NCBI RefSeq assembly: GCF_003319115.1
Contig: NZ_QOHF01000001.1
Span: 372,001 to 436,000 of the forward strand
DNA: 64,000 nt
Origin: Geodermatophilus sp. TF02-6
Lineage (GTDB): Bacteria; Actinomycetota; Actinomycetes; Mycobacteriales; Geodermatophilaceae
Direction of reading: 5' to 3'
A model generated the notes under the pieces. It did no database searches and was not told the DNA's origin. It saw only the letters and a program-made list of their open reading frames with translations. Shown one piece after another: positions 33,532 through 44,929 of this stretch (the stretch's first letter is position 1; each line of letters starts with the position of its first letter). The position numbers and the translations under genes are program-made.

Positions 33532-36324
33532 TCACCGGGCAGGTGGTCGACGTGGTTCCGTGGTGAGCCCGTACCGCCGCGCCGGGGCGGGATCTGCCCG
33601 AGCGGGCTGACCAGCGAAGCGCGCCGCGAGCTCGGAGCGCGACCGGACGCCGAGCTTCGCGTAGACCCGGGTGAGGTGGAACTGCACGGTCTTGACCGAC
33701 AGCAGCATCGACGCAGCCACCTCCCTGTTGGTCAGGCCGGTCGCGACGAGGGTGGCGACGGTCCGCTCCTGCTCGGTGAGGTTCTCGGTGCCGGGCTCGG
33801 CTGCGCGGGGGGCGGGCCGGCCGGTCCTCAGCTCTCGGTCGCAGCGCTCCACGTAGACCCGGGCACCGAGCGCGGCGAAGGACTGGCGTGCCGTGGTGAA
33901 CAGCGCCGCGGCGTCCCGTCGGCGGCCGACGCGGCGCAGCGTGACGCCGTGGGCGAAGTCCACCCGGGCACGCTCGTACGGCAGCGGCAGCCCGGTCAGC
34001 CGGGCCCGCGCCTCCTCGAACGCCTGCTCCGCGCCCGGCAGATCGCCGCGGGCGGCCAGCAGCCGGCCGCGGACGTAGCCGAGCCGGGCGCCCGCGGAGC
34101 GGTGACCTCGCCGGTGCACCGTCGCCTCGAGCGGGGCGAGGAACTCCTCGGCCTCGGCGAGCCGGTCGGTCACGACCAGCGCGTTGGCGTAGACGTCGTG
34201 CCAGGGCCAGAAGCCCGGTTCGTCGAGACCGCCGCGCGGCGTCCGGACGGCGAGGGGAGCGAGGTGGCGGACGACCGCGGCGTAGTCCGACGCCGCCTCG
34301 GCCACGGACGCCCGGGCGAGCAGCGCGGGGACGGTCATGACGGTGTAGTCGTGCTCGGCGGCCGCGCCGAGGCGCAGGTGCCGCTCGGCGTCCTCGTGCT
34401 GGCCCCGGAGGGCGTGGACCTGGGCGCCGGTCCAGTGGACGAGGGGGCGCAGCAGGTCCAGCCCGGTGGCGGCGAGCAGGGCCTCGGCCTGACCGACGGC
34501 GTCCAGGGCCCCGGGCCAGTCACCCAGGGCGAAGCGGGTCCGGGCCAGCCACACCAGGGCCCACAGGGAGATGCGGTTCGAGCCGGTCTGCTGCACGGTC
34601 GGGACGGCGAACTCCAGCTCGCGCCGGGCTGCCTCGGGCCGGTCCTGCGCCAGGTACAGCCAGCCCAGCCCCATCCGGGCGCGCTGGTGCTGGGGTCCCG
34701 CGGGGCTCTCGGTGACCGCGTGCCGGTAGGCGGTGAACGCCTCGTCGACCGCGCCCCGGGCCGCGTGCCCCAGCCCGGCGATGGCGCGGGACTCGACCGC
34801 GGCCGGGGAGCCGGGCTCGGCGTGCTCGACCGCCCGGCCGGCCCACCGCACCAGCTCGTCGCCGTCCCAGTCGGCCAGGGCGTGCAGCACGTGGCGCTGG
34901 CAGACGACGGCGGCGGCACCGCGGTCGGTCCCCCGGAGGCGCCAGGCGGTGTCGAGGTGGGCGGCGGCCTCGGCCCGGCGGCCGCGCTGGACGGCGACGT
35001 AGGCGAGCACGGCGTCGCGGCGGGGGCCGGCGGGCAGCGCCTCCACCTCGGGGAGGGCGTCCACGGCCGGACCGAGCAGACCGGCTCCGGCCAGCGCGTC
35101 GACGGCCTGGACGAGGCGGGCCTCGCGGTCGGCGCGGGTGGGGCTGATCCGGCCGGCGTCGACGAGCGCGCCGGCGACGACGGCCCACGCCCCCTCGTCC
35201 GCCTTGCGCCGCGCCAGCTCCACCAGCTCGTCGGCGAGGCGGGCGTCCGGGAGCGGGGCCGCCTCGACCCGGTGGCGCAGCCGCTCGGTGTCGTCGGTGA
35301 CCACGGCGGCCGCGCGCAGGTGCAGCTCGTGCCGCGCCCGCGGCGAGAGGGTCGCGTACACGGCGCCGCGGACGAACCGCTCCGGGAAGATCAGCGCGTC
35401 CAGGCCGTGCCCGGCGGCGGTCGCCAGGAGGCCGGCGGCGCAGGCCTCGTCGAGAGCGGCGATCGGGTCGGCGAGCCCGGTCAGGGCCGCGGCGTCGGCG
35501 AGGACGGGATCGCGGCCGAGCACGGCCGCCGCCTCGACCAGCGCCCGGGTGGCAGGTGTGCAGCGGTCGAGCGCCTGCTGCACGCGGCGCTGGATGCTGG
35601 CCGGCGCGGGCAGCCGGGTCTGCCAGTCCGACCAGCGGACCGGTGGAGAGTCACCGAGCACCTCCAGGAGGTGGCCGGGGATGCCGGCGGTGTGCTCGCA
35701 GAGTCGCCGGGCGACCGGCATCGGCAGGTCGACCGCCGCCACCCGCGCGGCGAGCAGCTGGGTCTCGGGCGGTCCGAGCCGCAGCACGGGGACGGAGGTG
35801 GCCGCGAGCCGGTCGAGGACGGCGCCGGCCTCCGCGTCGCCGGTGTCCGGCTCCCCGGTGGCCCGGGCGAGCAGCAGCACGACCGGGGCGCGGCGGATGC
35901 GCGCGACCGCGGAGGCGATCGCCTGCAGCGAGACCGGGTCCGCGGAGTGTGCGTCGTCGACGACGACCAGCAGCGGCTGCTCCCCGGCCCGGGCCGCCCA
36001 GCGCCGGGCGAGCACCCCGCCGAGGTCGACCGGGTCGTCGCCGGCCGGTCCCGGCGGGGTGTCCCCGGGGTCGTCGGCGAGCAGCCGCCGGGCGAGCGCA
36101 CCCGCCCGGCGGCTCTCCCACGGCAGCCCGGGAGCCGCCGTCGTCGGCAGCTCCGGGTGCCGGCGGAGGAACCGGCGCAGCAGCGTGGTCTTGCCGATCC
36201 CGGCCGGGCCCTCGACGACGGCGGCCACCGGCCCGTCGGTGGCCGCCCGGTCGAGCAGCGCCTCGAGCTGCGCGGTCTCGGCGGCCAGCCCGACGACGTG
36301 GAGGTCCTCGTCGCCCGGGCTCAC
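33532..36324 (-). CDS. benR: LAL-type LuxR regulator downstream of the ben genes (BenR-like)
   Basis: A 930-residue STAND/LAL regulator. The N-terminal ATPase has Walker A GPAGIGKTT (about residues 42-50) and Walker B LLVVVDDAH (about 117-125), the middle is a long helical TPR-like region (430-830), and the C-terminus a LuxR helix-turn-helix (LTEQERTVATLVATGLTNREVA, VKTVQFHLTRVYAKLGV). It is the last gene after benA-benB-benC/D on the same strand, 60 bases from the fusion. In Corynebacterium glutamicum, as I recall, a LuxR-type BenR sits at the same place and activates the ben genes in response to benzoate. The symbol rests on that positional analogy. Confidence 0.8.
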   Translation of the reverse strand: MSPGDEDLHVVGLAAETAQLEALLDRAATDGPVAAVVEGPAGIGKTTLLRRFLRRHPELPTTAAPGLPWESRRAGALARRLLADDPGDTPPGPAGDDPVDLGGVLARRWAARAGEQPLLVVVDDAHSADPVSLQAIASAVARIRRAPVVLLLARATGEPDTGDAEAGAVLDRLAATSVPVLRLGPPETQLLAARVAAVDLPMPVARRLCEHTAGIPGHLLEVLGDSPPVRWSDWQTRLPAPASIQRRVQQALDRCTPATRALVEAAAVLGRDPVLADAAALTGLADPIAALDEACAAGLLATAAGHGLDALIFPERFVRGAVYATLSPRARHELHLRAAAVVTDDTERLRHRVEAAPLPDARLADELVELARRKADEGAWAVVAGALVDAGRISPTRADREARLVQAVDALAGAGLLGPAVDALPEVEALPAGPRRDAVLAYVAVQRGRRAEAAAHLDTAWRLRGTDRGAAAVVCQRHVLHALADWDGDELVRWAGRAVEHAEPGSPAAVESRAIAGLGHAARGAVDEAFTAYRHAVTESPAGPQHQRARMGLGWLYLAQDRPEAARRELEFAVPTVQQTGSNRISLWALVWLARTRFALGDWPGALDAVGQAEALLAATGLDLLRPLVHWTGAQVHALRGQHEDAERHLRLGAAAEHDYTVMTVPALLARASVAEAASDYAAVVRHLAPLAVRTPRGGLDEPGFWPWHDVYANALVVTDRLAEAEEFLAPLEATVHRRGHRSAGARLGYVRGRLLAARGDLPGAEQAFEEARARLTGLPLPYERARVDFAHGVTLRRVGRRRDAAALFTTARQSFAALGARVYVERCDRELRTGRPAPRAAEPGTENLTEQERTVATLVATGLTNREVAASMLLSVKTVQFHLTRVYAKLGVRSRSELAARFAGQPARADPAPARRYGLTTEPRRPPAR

Positions 36325-36384
36325 GTCGACACCGTAGGGCCGTCGGGAGGCGGCTCCCCCGTGGCGAGCCGCCCGCTCGGCGGC

Positions 36385-39159
36385 TCAGCCGAGGTCGCCA
36401 CCGGCCACGGGCAGGACGGTGCCGGTGACGTAGGAGGCCTCCTCCGAGGCCAGGAAGGTGATGGCCGCGGCTTGCTCGTCGAGGGTGCCGTAGCGCTTCA
36501 TCAGCGACGACTCCACCGTCTGGTCGACGATCGTCCGGTACCAGTCCTTCTCCTGCTCGGTCGCGGGTGCGGGGCCGCGCGGGGTGCGGCGCGGCGGGGC
36601 GTCGGTGCCGCCGGGCGCGGTGGCGACGACGCGCACGCCGTGCGGCGCCATCTCCAGCGCCAGCGCGGTGGTGATGGCGTTGACCCCGCCCTTGGCCGCG
36701 GCGTACGGGAGCCGGTTGAGCCCCCGGGTGGCCACTGAGGACACGTTGACGATCGTGCCGCGGCCCCGTTCCACCATGTGCGGCACGACCGCCCGGCAGC
36801 ACCACAGCGTCGGCCACAGCGACCGGTTGATCTCGGCCTGGATCTGCTCGGGCGGGTAGTGCTCGAACGGCTTGGCCCAGATCGTGCCGCCGACGGTGTG
36901 GACGGCGACGTCGATCCGGCCGAACCGCGCCAGCGCGGCGTCCACGACCGACTGCGCGCCCTCCCAGGTCTCCAGGTCGGCGACGACCGGGATCGCCTCC
37001 GCCCCGGGCTGACCCAGTTCCCCGGCCAGGTCGCGCACCAGCTCGGCCCGGTCGGCCAGCACCAGGGCTCCGCCCTCGGCGCTGATCCGCCGCGCCGTGC
37101 GCTCGCCGATCCCCTGTCCGGCGCCGGTGACCAGGACGACCTGGCCGGCGAACCGGCCCGGGGTGACGAACCGGGGGCGGCGACCTGCGGCGAGGTCGTG
37201 CATGGCCCGGCGGGTGGTCTCCTTGGACCGTTCCGCGTGCTCGGCGATCAGGATCCGGGCCCGCTCGCGGTCGCCGTCCCGGAACGCCTCGACGATGTCG
37301 AGGTGGTCCTGCGCGCACCGCGGGTGGACCCAGGTGGCCGAGCGCAGCGACTCCTCCATGTGCCCCTTGACGCCGAGCGCCTGGTAGGCGCGCAGCAGGT
37401 GCTCGTTGCCGGTGAGGGTGAACAGGTAGTCGTGGAACGCGGCGTTGGTCTCGGTGTAGGCCGCCGCGTCGACGAACCGGTCGCCCTCGACGTAGGGCAC
37501 GGTGGCCTCGGCCAGCACCCGGTAGCCGACGAGCTGCTGGTGCGCCAGGCGCCCGATGGTGAGCTCGAGCGCGCCCAGCTCCAGCGCCCGGCGGGCGTCG
37601 AAGAGGGCATCGGACTCGTGCACCGACGGGTGCTCCTCGCCGATCTGGTAGCCGTCGGCGGTGATCGAGTAGCCGTCCGCGGTCAACGCCGGCTCGATCC
37701 CCGCGTCCTCGATCCCGGCGTCCGGCCGGCCGGTCGGCGCCTCGGGCGCCGGCGGGGTGAGCTGCTCCAGCGCCACCTCCGGCAGCATCTCCTGGCCCGC
37801 GACGGCGCGGGCACCGACGGCGGGCACGAGGTCGTCGGCGTCGTCCACGGGCCGGATGTCGCCGGTGGCGACGGGCTCCCCCAGCCGCTGCCCCGCCAGG
37901 CGCCACAGGTCCGCCGGCGACTCGGTCCGCGGCCCGGCTCCGTCGGCGCCGAGTGGGGAGAGCTCGACCGGCGGGAACAGGGTCTGCCCGGCCGACGTCC
38001 GGCCCTCCCGGCCGTCCAGCTCCAGCAGCTCGGCCACGGTGTCCGGGACGACGACGGCCGGCACCGGCGGCGGCTCGACAGCGGCCTCCTCGGGCTCCGG
38101 CACGACCGCCCCGGGCTCCGGTTCGACGACCTCCTCGGGGGCTTGCGTCGGGACCGCGGCCAGCGCGAACTTCTCGTAGTAGAAGCCCGAGGGGGTCACC
38201 CCCAGCCCGGCGACGTGCGTGCGCACCGCCTCCACCATGGCCGGCGGGCCGCACAGGTACACCGCGGCGCCGCCGTCGTGCAGGTGCTCGGGCCCGTACA
38301 GGCCGGTGACGTAGCCCTGGTTGGGGGCCTTGGTCGCGGGGTCGGCGACGCAGTAGTCCCAGGTGAGCCCCTCGACGGCGCCCGCCAGGTGCGCGATGGT
38401 CTCCATCTCCACCAGGTCGTCGTCGGTCGTGACCCCGTAGACCAGGTGCATCCGGCGGTCACTGCGGTTCCCCTCGAGGGTCCGCAGGATCGACAGGATC
38501 GGCGCCAGCCCGGTCCCGCCGGCCAGCAGCAGCAGCGGGGCGTCGGACTCGCGCAGGAAGAAGCTGCCGTGCGGGCCGGTGAAGGTGATCTCGTCACCCA
38601 CCGCGGCCCGCTCCTCCAGCCAGGTCGACATGACCCCACCCGGCGTCAGCTTGACCAGGAAGGTCAGCTGCTCGTCCTGCGGAGCGCTGGAGAAGGAGTA
38701 CGACCGGGACTCCTCGGTGCCGGGGACGGCGATGTTGACGTACTGCCCCGGGAGGAACGCCAGGGCGTCCCGGTCGGCGATCTCGACGGCCAGCCGGACC
38801 GTCGTCGGGGAGAGCCGGTCCAGCGCGGTGATCCGACCGCGGTGGGTGGCGGCGCTGGTCTTGGCCACGGCCGACGTGGTCGCGATCTGCAGCACCAGGT
38901 CCGAGCGCGGCTTCATGCTGCAGGGCAGCACGTACCCGCTCTCGGCCTCGTCGTCGGACAGCGCGTCCTCGAGGTAGGTGCCCCCGTCGAACTCGCCCGA
39001 CTCGCAGAGGGCCTTGCACGTGCCGCACGCGCCGTCGCGGCAGTCCAGCGGGATGTTGATCCGTGCCCGGTAGGACGCGTCGGCGACGGTCTGGTCGTCC
39101 CGGCAGGTGATGAAGCGGGTGACCCCGTCCTCGAACGCGAGTGCCACGCGGTGGTCCAT
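36385..39159 (-). CDS. benC: Fusion: benzoate dioxygenase reductase, FCD sensor domain, benzoate-diol dehydrogenase
   Basis: One uninterrupted 924-residue frame. Residues 1-95 are a plant-type 2Fe-2S ferredoxin (Cys40, Cys45, Cys48, Cys80). Residues 100-340 are the FAD/NAD reductase (RSYSFSS 152-158, GGTGLAP 214-220), together BenC. Residues 340-510 are a Pro/Glu-rich linker. Residues 515-655 fit the FCD ligand domain of GntR regulators, with His576, His619 and His641 at the metal positions and Asn572 where Asp is usual; no helix-turn-helix is present. Residues 667-924 are an SDR (TGAGQGIG, Ser808, Tyr819, Lys823), i.e. BenD. BenC feeds electrons to BenAB and BenD oxidises the cis-diol to catechol. 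The BenD boundary lacks ATG or GTG (GTC at residue 665); Met653 is a possible restart. Confidence 0.9.
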   Translation of the reverse strand: MDHRVALAFEDGVTRFITCRDDQTVADASYRARINIPLDCRDGACGTCKALCESGEFDGGTYLEDALSDDEAESGYVLPCSMKPRSDLVLQIATTSAVAKTSAATHRGRITALDRLSPTTVRLAVEIADRDALAFLPGQYVNIAVPGTEESRSYSFSSAPQDEQLTFLVKLTPGGVMSTWLEERAAVGDEITFTGPHGSFFLRESDAPLLLLAGGTGLAPILSILRTLEGNRSDRRMHLVYGVTTDDDLVEMETIAHLAGAVEGLTWDYCVADPATKAPNQGYVTGLYGPEHLHDGGAAVYLCGPPAMVEAVRTHVAGLGVTPSGFYYEKFALAAVPTQAPEEVVEPEPGAVVPEPEEAAVEPPPVPAVVVPDTVAELLELDGREGRTSAGQTLFPPVELSPLGADGAGPRTESPADLWRLAGQRLGEPVATGDIRPVDDADDLVPAVGARAVAGQEMLPEVALEQLTPPAPEAPTGRPDAGIEDAGIEPALTADGYSITADGYQIGEEHPSVHESDALFDARRALELGALELTIGRLAHQQLVGYRVLAEATVPYVEGDRFVDAAAYTETNAAFHDYLFTLTGNEHLLRAYQALGVKGHMEESLRSATWVHPRCAQDHLDIVEAFRDGDRERARILIAEHAERSKETTRRAMHDLAAGRRPRFVTPGRFAGQVVLVTGAGQGIGERTARRISAEGGALVLADRAELVRDLAGELGQPGAEAIPVVADLETWEGAQSVVDAALARFGRIDVAVHTVGGTIWAKPFEHYPPEQIQAEINRSLWPTLWCCRAVVPHMVERGRGTIVNVSSVATRGLNRLPYAAAKGGVNAITTALALEMAPHGVRVVATAPGGTDAPPRRTPRGPAPATEQEKDWYRTIVDQTVESSLMKRYGTLDEQAAAITFLASEEASYVTGTVLPVAGGDLG

Positions 39160-39210
39160 GGGAGATCTCTTCCGCAGCTCGGTGGAGGAACAGCCCGGGC
39201 AGGCTGCTGC

Positions 39211-39756
39211 TCAGAGGTGGTAGACGTCGACGACGTGGTGGATGTAGTCGTTCTTGAGCACCACGGTCTTGCGCCGGATGAGCGGCGCGGGCCCGGAGAA
39301 GTCGATCGTGTAGAACGACGTCCCGTAGTACGGGTCGACGGTCTTGTACCGGAAGTACATGGTGTGCCAGTTGAACCGGACGTCGACCAGGTCGCCGCGG
39401 CGCTCGATGACCTCGACGTTGGTGATGTTGTGGCTCGTGCGCGGCTCCGGTAGCGACGTCGCGCTCGAGCGCTCGGTGCGGATCCGGAAGACGCGGTCCT
39501 CGAGCCCACCCTTGGTGGGGTAGTAGATGAGGGACATCTCCCGCTGCGGGTCCTCGGTGAGCCGGTCGTCGTCGGCCCACGACGGCATCCAGAAGACGAC
39601 GTCGTCGGCGTAGCACGAGAGCCACTTCTCGAACTCGCGGTCGTCGAGGTAGCGGGCCTCGCGGTAGAGGAACTGCTCGATGGCGTTCTGGGTGATCAGC
39701 TTGCCGCCCGCGGAGGCGGCCTGACCCGCCTCGACGGGGCTCTGCGTGGCGGTCAT
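39211..39756 (-). CDS. benB: Benzoate 1,2-dioxygenase, small (beta) subunit
   Basis: A 181-residue ring-hydroxylating dioxygenase beta subunit (NTF2-like cone fold, no cofactor) that supports the alpha3beta3 hexamer. Recognisable segments are IEQFLYREARYLDDREFEKWL, YADDVVFWMPSW, TSHNITNVEV and the C-terminal RRKTVVLKNDYIHHVVDVYHL-type ending. Length is normal for BenB or XylY (about 160-180). ATG 39756 lies five bases after the benA stop codon, and the benC/D fusion starts 51 bases further on, so the three are one operon. Confidence 0.95.
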   Translation of the reverse strand: MTATQSPVEAGQAASAGGKLITQNAIEQFLYREARYLDDREFEKWLSCYADDVVFWMPSWADDDRLTEDPQREMSLIYYPTKGGLEDRVFRIRTERSSATSLPEPRTSHNITNVEVIERRGDLVDVRFNWHTMYFRYKTVDPYYGTSFYTIDFSGPAPLIRRKTVVLKNDYIHHVVDVYHL

Positions 39757-39761
39757 GACGG

Positions 39762-41138
39762 TCAGCCCTCCGTGGTCGGGACGTCGATGCCGAAGTGCTT
39801 CTCCACGGCCGCCCGCATCGTCTGCAGCCAGTAGCCGTGCTGGACGGGGTAGAGCCCCTCGTCCTCGTTGCGCACACCGGCGGAGATGACGCCGTCCATG
39901 CCGAGGGACGTCGCGACCTCGTCGGGCCCGGGAAGCCAGTGCTCGGCACCGCGGCTCATGTCGTTCCACGGCGCGGCGGTGGCCTGGAAGGTGAGCTGGC
40001 AGGAGCGGAACTCCTCCAGGTCGTCCGGGGTGGCCATGCCCGAGGCGTTGAAGAAGTCCTCGTACTGGCGGATCCGGTGCGCACGGGCCTCGGCGCTCTC
40101 GCCCTTGGGCGCGATGCAGTAGATGGTGACCTCGGTCCGGTCCGGCGCGATCGGCCGGAAGTGCCGGATCTGGGTGCTGAACTGGTCCATCAGGTAGACG
40201 TTCGGGTAGAGGCACAGGTTGCGGGAGCCCTTGACCATGAACTCGCCCTTGGCGTCGCCGAACTGCTCCTTGAGCTCATCCAGGCGGTCCCACAGCGGGC
40301 GGTCCTGGGGGTTGGCCGCCCAGGTCCACAGGCACAGGTGCCCGTTGGGGTAGGACCAGTAGCCGCCGCCGGACTTGCCCCAGCCGCCGGCGTCCAGCGC
40401 CTTGGTGGTGTTCTTCGACTCGCCGGTGCTGCGCCGCGAGGTCGTGGCCGCGTAGTTCCAGTGGGTCGCGCTGACGTGGTAGCCGTCGGCGCCGTTCTCC
40501 GCCTGGACCTTCCAGTTGCCGTCGTAGGTGTAGGTCGAGGAGCCGCGCAGCACCTCCAGCCCCTCGGGCGACTGGTCGACGAGCATGTCGATGACCGTGG
40601 TGGTGTCACCGAGGTGCTCGGCGAGCGTGCTCACGTCGGGGTTGAGGCTGCCGAAGAGGAACCCGCGGTAGCTGTCGAACCGCGCGACCGTGACCAGGTC
40701 GTGGGAGCCGTCCGTGTCGAAGCTCGCCGGGTAGCCGGCGCCGTCCGGGTCCTTGACCTTGAGCAGCTTGCCGTCGTTGCGGAACGTCCAGCCGTGGAAC
40801 GGGCAGGTCAGCGTCATGCGGTTGTCGGTCTTGCGGCGGCAGAGCATCGCGCCGCGGTGCGCACAGGCGTTGATGAGGCAGTGCAGCTCGCCCTTCTTGT
40901 CGCGCGTGATGACGACGGGCTGGCGGCCGATGTAGGTGGTGAAGTAGTCGCCGGGGTCGGGGACCTGGCTCTCGTGCGCGAGGTAGACCCAGTTGCCCTC
41001 GAAGATGTGGGTCATCTCGAGCTCGAAGGTCTCCTCGTCGGTGAAGATCCGACGGTTGGCGCGGAAGATCCCGGCCTCGGGGTCGTCGACGACGGCGTCG
41101 GCGAGGACGTCGCGGACGTGCGTCACGTCGGCGGTCAT
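39762..41138 (-). CDS. benA: Benzoate 1,2-dioxygenase, large (alpha) subunit
   Basis: The 458-residue catalytic subunit that converts benzoate, O2 and NADH-derived electrons to 1,2-dihydroxycyclohexa-3,5-diene-1-carboxylate. The Rieske motif is complete (Cys92-x-His94 and Cys112-x2-His115 in CAHRG and CPFHG). The mononuclear iron site starts at His221 and His226 in DGYHVSATH; the third ligand, an Asp, should lie in the C-terminal third. It is first in the ben operon, divergent from catR, with palindromes in between. ATG 41138 follows GGAGG; the frame upstream of it is promoter DNA. Confidence 0.96.
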   Translation of the reverse strand: MTADVTHVRDVLADAVVDDPEAGIFRANRRIFTDEETFELEMTHIFEGNWVYLAHESQVPDPGDYFTTYIGRQPVVITRDKKGELHCLINACAHRGAMLCRRKTDNRMTLTCPFHGWTFRNDGKLLKVKDPDGAGYPASFDTDGSHDLVTVARFDSYRGFLFGSLNPDVSTLAEHLGDTTTVIDMLVDQSPEGLEVLRGSSTYTYDGNWKVQAENGADGYHVSATHWNYAATTSRRSTGESKNTTKALDAGGWGKSGGGYWSYPNGHLCLWTWAANPQDRPLWDRLDELKEQFGDAKGEFMVKGSRNLCLYPNVYLMDQFSTQIRHFRPIAPDRTEVTIYCIAPKGESAEARAHRIRQYEDFFNASGMATPDDLEEFRSCQLTFQATAAPWNDMSRGAEHWLPGPDEVATSLGMDGVISAGVRNEDEGLYPVQHGYWLQTMRAAVEKHFGIDVPTTEG

Positions 41139-41226
41139 GGCAGCCTCCGGTCCAGTGGGCGGTGGGTCGAGTGCGCTCCACCCACTGTCGGTGGCGCCGG
41201 TCACGTCCGCGTCGGCAATCTGCCTA

Positions 41227-41240
41227 GTCCTGACCAGGAC
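41227..41240. promoter_or_regulatory. Inverted repeat in the benA/catR promoter region
   Basis: GTCCT and AGGAC face each other across GACC, about 90 bases upstream of the benA start. It is one of two palindromes between the divergent ben and cat operons and a candidate site for the LAL or LysR regulator. Confidence 0.4.
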
Positions 41241-41262
41241 CCTGTCGAGACGAGCAGCGTCT

Positions 41263-41278
41263 GAGTTCAGCCGAACTC
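41263..41278. promoter_or_regulatory. Perfect palindrome in the benA/catR promoter region
   Basis: GAGTTC and GAACTC face each other across AGCC. Lying about 105 bases upstream of catR and flanked by further dyad bases (CTGAGTTC, GAACTCGG), it has the size of a LysR-type recognition site. CatR/BenM proteins commonly bind between divergent cat and ben promoters (family knowledge). Confidence 0.45.
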
Positions 41279-41382
41279 GGTCTTTGTGGATGCACGACGG
41301 CGGTCCTAACGTTGGGTCCGTCACAGCAGGCGGGGCGGGGGGCCCACCCTGGAGCCGGGATCGAGCGACGACGGGAGGGCAC

Positions 41383-42344
41383 GTGGAGATCCGCCAGCTG
41401 CACTACTTCCTCACCGTGGCCCGGACCCGTCACTTCGGGCGGGCGGCCGACCGTCTGCACATGGCCCAGTCCCCGCTGTCCCAGGCCATCCGCCAGTTGG
41501 AGGCCCAGCTCGGGGTTGCGCTGTTCACCCGGACGACGCGACGGGTCGAGCTCACACCCGCCGGTGAGGCCCTCCTGCAGGACGCCGAACGCATCCTCGA
41601 CTCGATCGAAGCGGCGCGGACGCGGGTCCAGCTCGTCGGCGCCGGCAACACCGGCCTGCTCCGCGTCGGGTCGACCGGGCTGGCGGCGCTCCGTCAGCTG
41701 CCCCAGCTGGCCCGGATCGCCACCCGGGAGGTACCCGGCCTGGTGCTGCGGTTCCAACCCGACCTGCTCACCCCGGCGCAGGAGGCCGCCCTCGAGGAGG
41801 ACCGGATCGACCTCGCCGTGCTCCGGCCACCGCTGCGCCGCACGGGGCTGTCGTCCCGGCTGATCACCCGGGAGCGCGTCGTCCTCGTCGCGCCCCGCAG
41901 CCACCGTCTGGCCGGTGAGGAGCCGGTCGGGCTGGCCGAGCTGCGGGACGAGGACTTCGTCGTCTACGGCGTCCCCCACTCGGTCGTCGACACCGTCGTG
42001 ACCCAGGCCTGTCTCGCCGCCGGCTTCCTGCCGCGGCGCACCCACCAGGCCGCCGAGACCTCGATCGTGCTCACGCTCGTCGCCGCCGGCCTGGGGGTGG
42101 CGCTGCTGCCCGAGTCGGTCCTGGCCCTGCACGTCGAGGGGGTCCGCTTCGTGCCCGTCGCCGACGACGTGCACATCGACCTGGCCCTCGCCTGGCGCAG
42201 CGACGACCCCTCCCCTGCCCTCGCCCGGTTGCTGGAGGCGCTGGAGGCCAACGGGTTCATCGCACCCGACCTCGCACCCGACCTCGCACCCGACATGGCT
42301 CTCGACGCGCCGGCACCAGACGCCGTACCTCTCGGAGGAGCCCG

Positions 42345-42348
<4 letters not shown>
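41383..42348 (+). CDS. catR: LysR-type regulator of catechol genes
   Basis: A 321-residue LysR-type regulator. The N-terminal winged helix ([30 protein letters not shown] in pieces, residues 2-31) and the LysR substrate-binding domain (about 90-295) are complete. Position as first gene of catR-catB-catA-catC and divergent from benA suggests it activates with cis,cis-muconate, possibly benzoate, as inducer. GTG 41383 follows GGGAGGG. The last 25 residues are an unusual Ala-Pro-Asp-Leu repeat tail. Its stop codon overlaps the catB start. Confidence 0.87.
42262..42294 (+). repeat. 12-base in-frame microrepeat in the catR tail
   Basis: The unit GCACCCGACCTC occurs twice perfectly and a third time nearly (42262-42273, 42274-42285, 42286-42294), encoding repeated APDL. 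It lies beyond the folded LysR domain. Confidence 0.8.
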
Positions 42349-44741
<2,393 letters not shown>

Positions 44742-44929
44742 ACCCCGCCCCACCGCACGGCCCGCACCAGACCCGCACCACGGCACGACCAGGCCGCCCG
44801 GCGTCCGACACCTCCGCCCGGCACGCCTCCCCTTCCCATCCCCTGGCGACGTCGCTCGCCGGGTGCCCCCTGCCCTGCTCCGGCTGCCATGCCGTCTGCG
44901 AGCCAGGGCCCGTCTCGAGGAGGACAGCA

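Noticed and set aside
33676-36738. A 1020-codon plus-strand frame opposite the LAL regulator
   Set aside because: The minus strand encodes a full LAL protein with Walker motifs and helix-turn-helix; the plus frame is a GC-rich mirror.
35651-38254. An 867-codon minus-strand frame overlapping the LAL and fusion genes in another frame
   Set aside because: Arg/Gly/Ala-rich with no family similarity; the true frames on the same strand have clear domains.
36384-39159. BenC and BenD as two genes with a frame error in the sequence
   Set aside because: The frame is open and domain-like throughout, and the middle domain has a coherent FCD pattern with its histidines, so a sequencing error is not needed to explain it.
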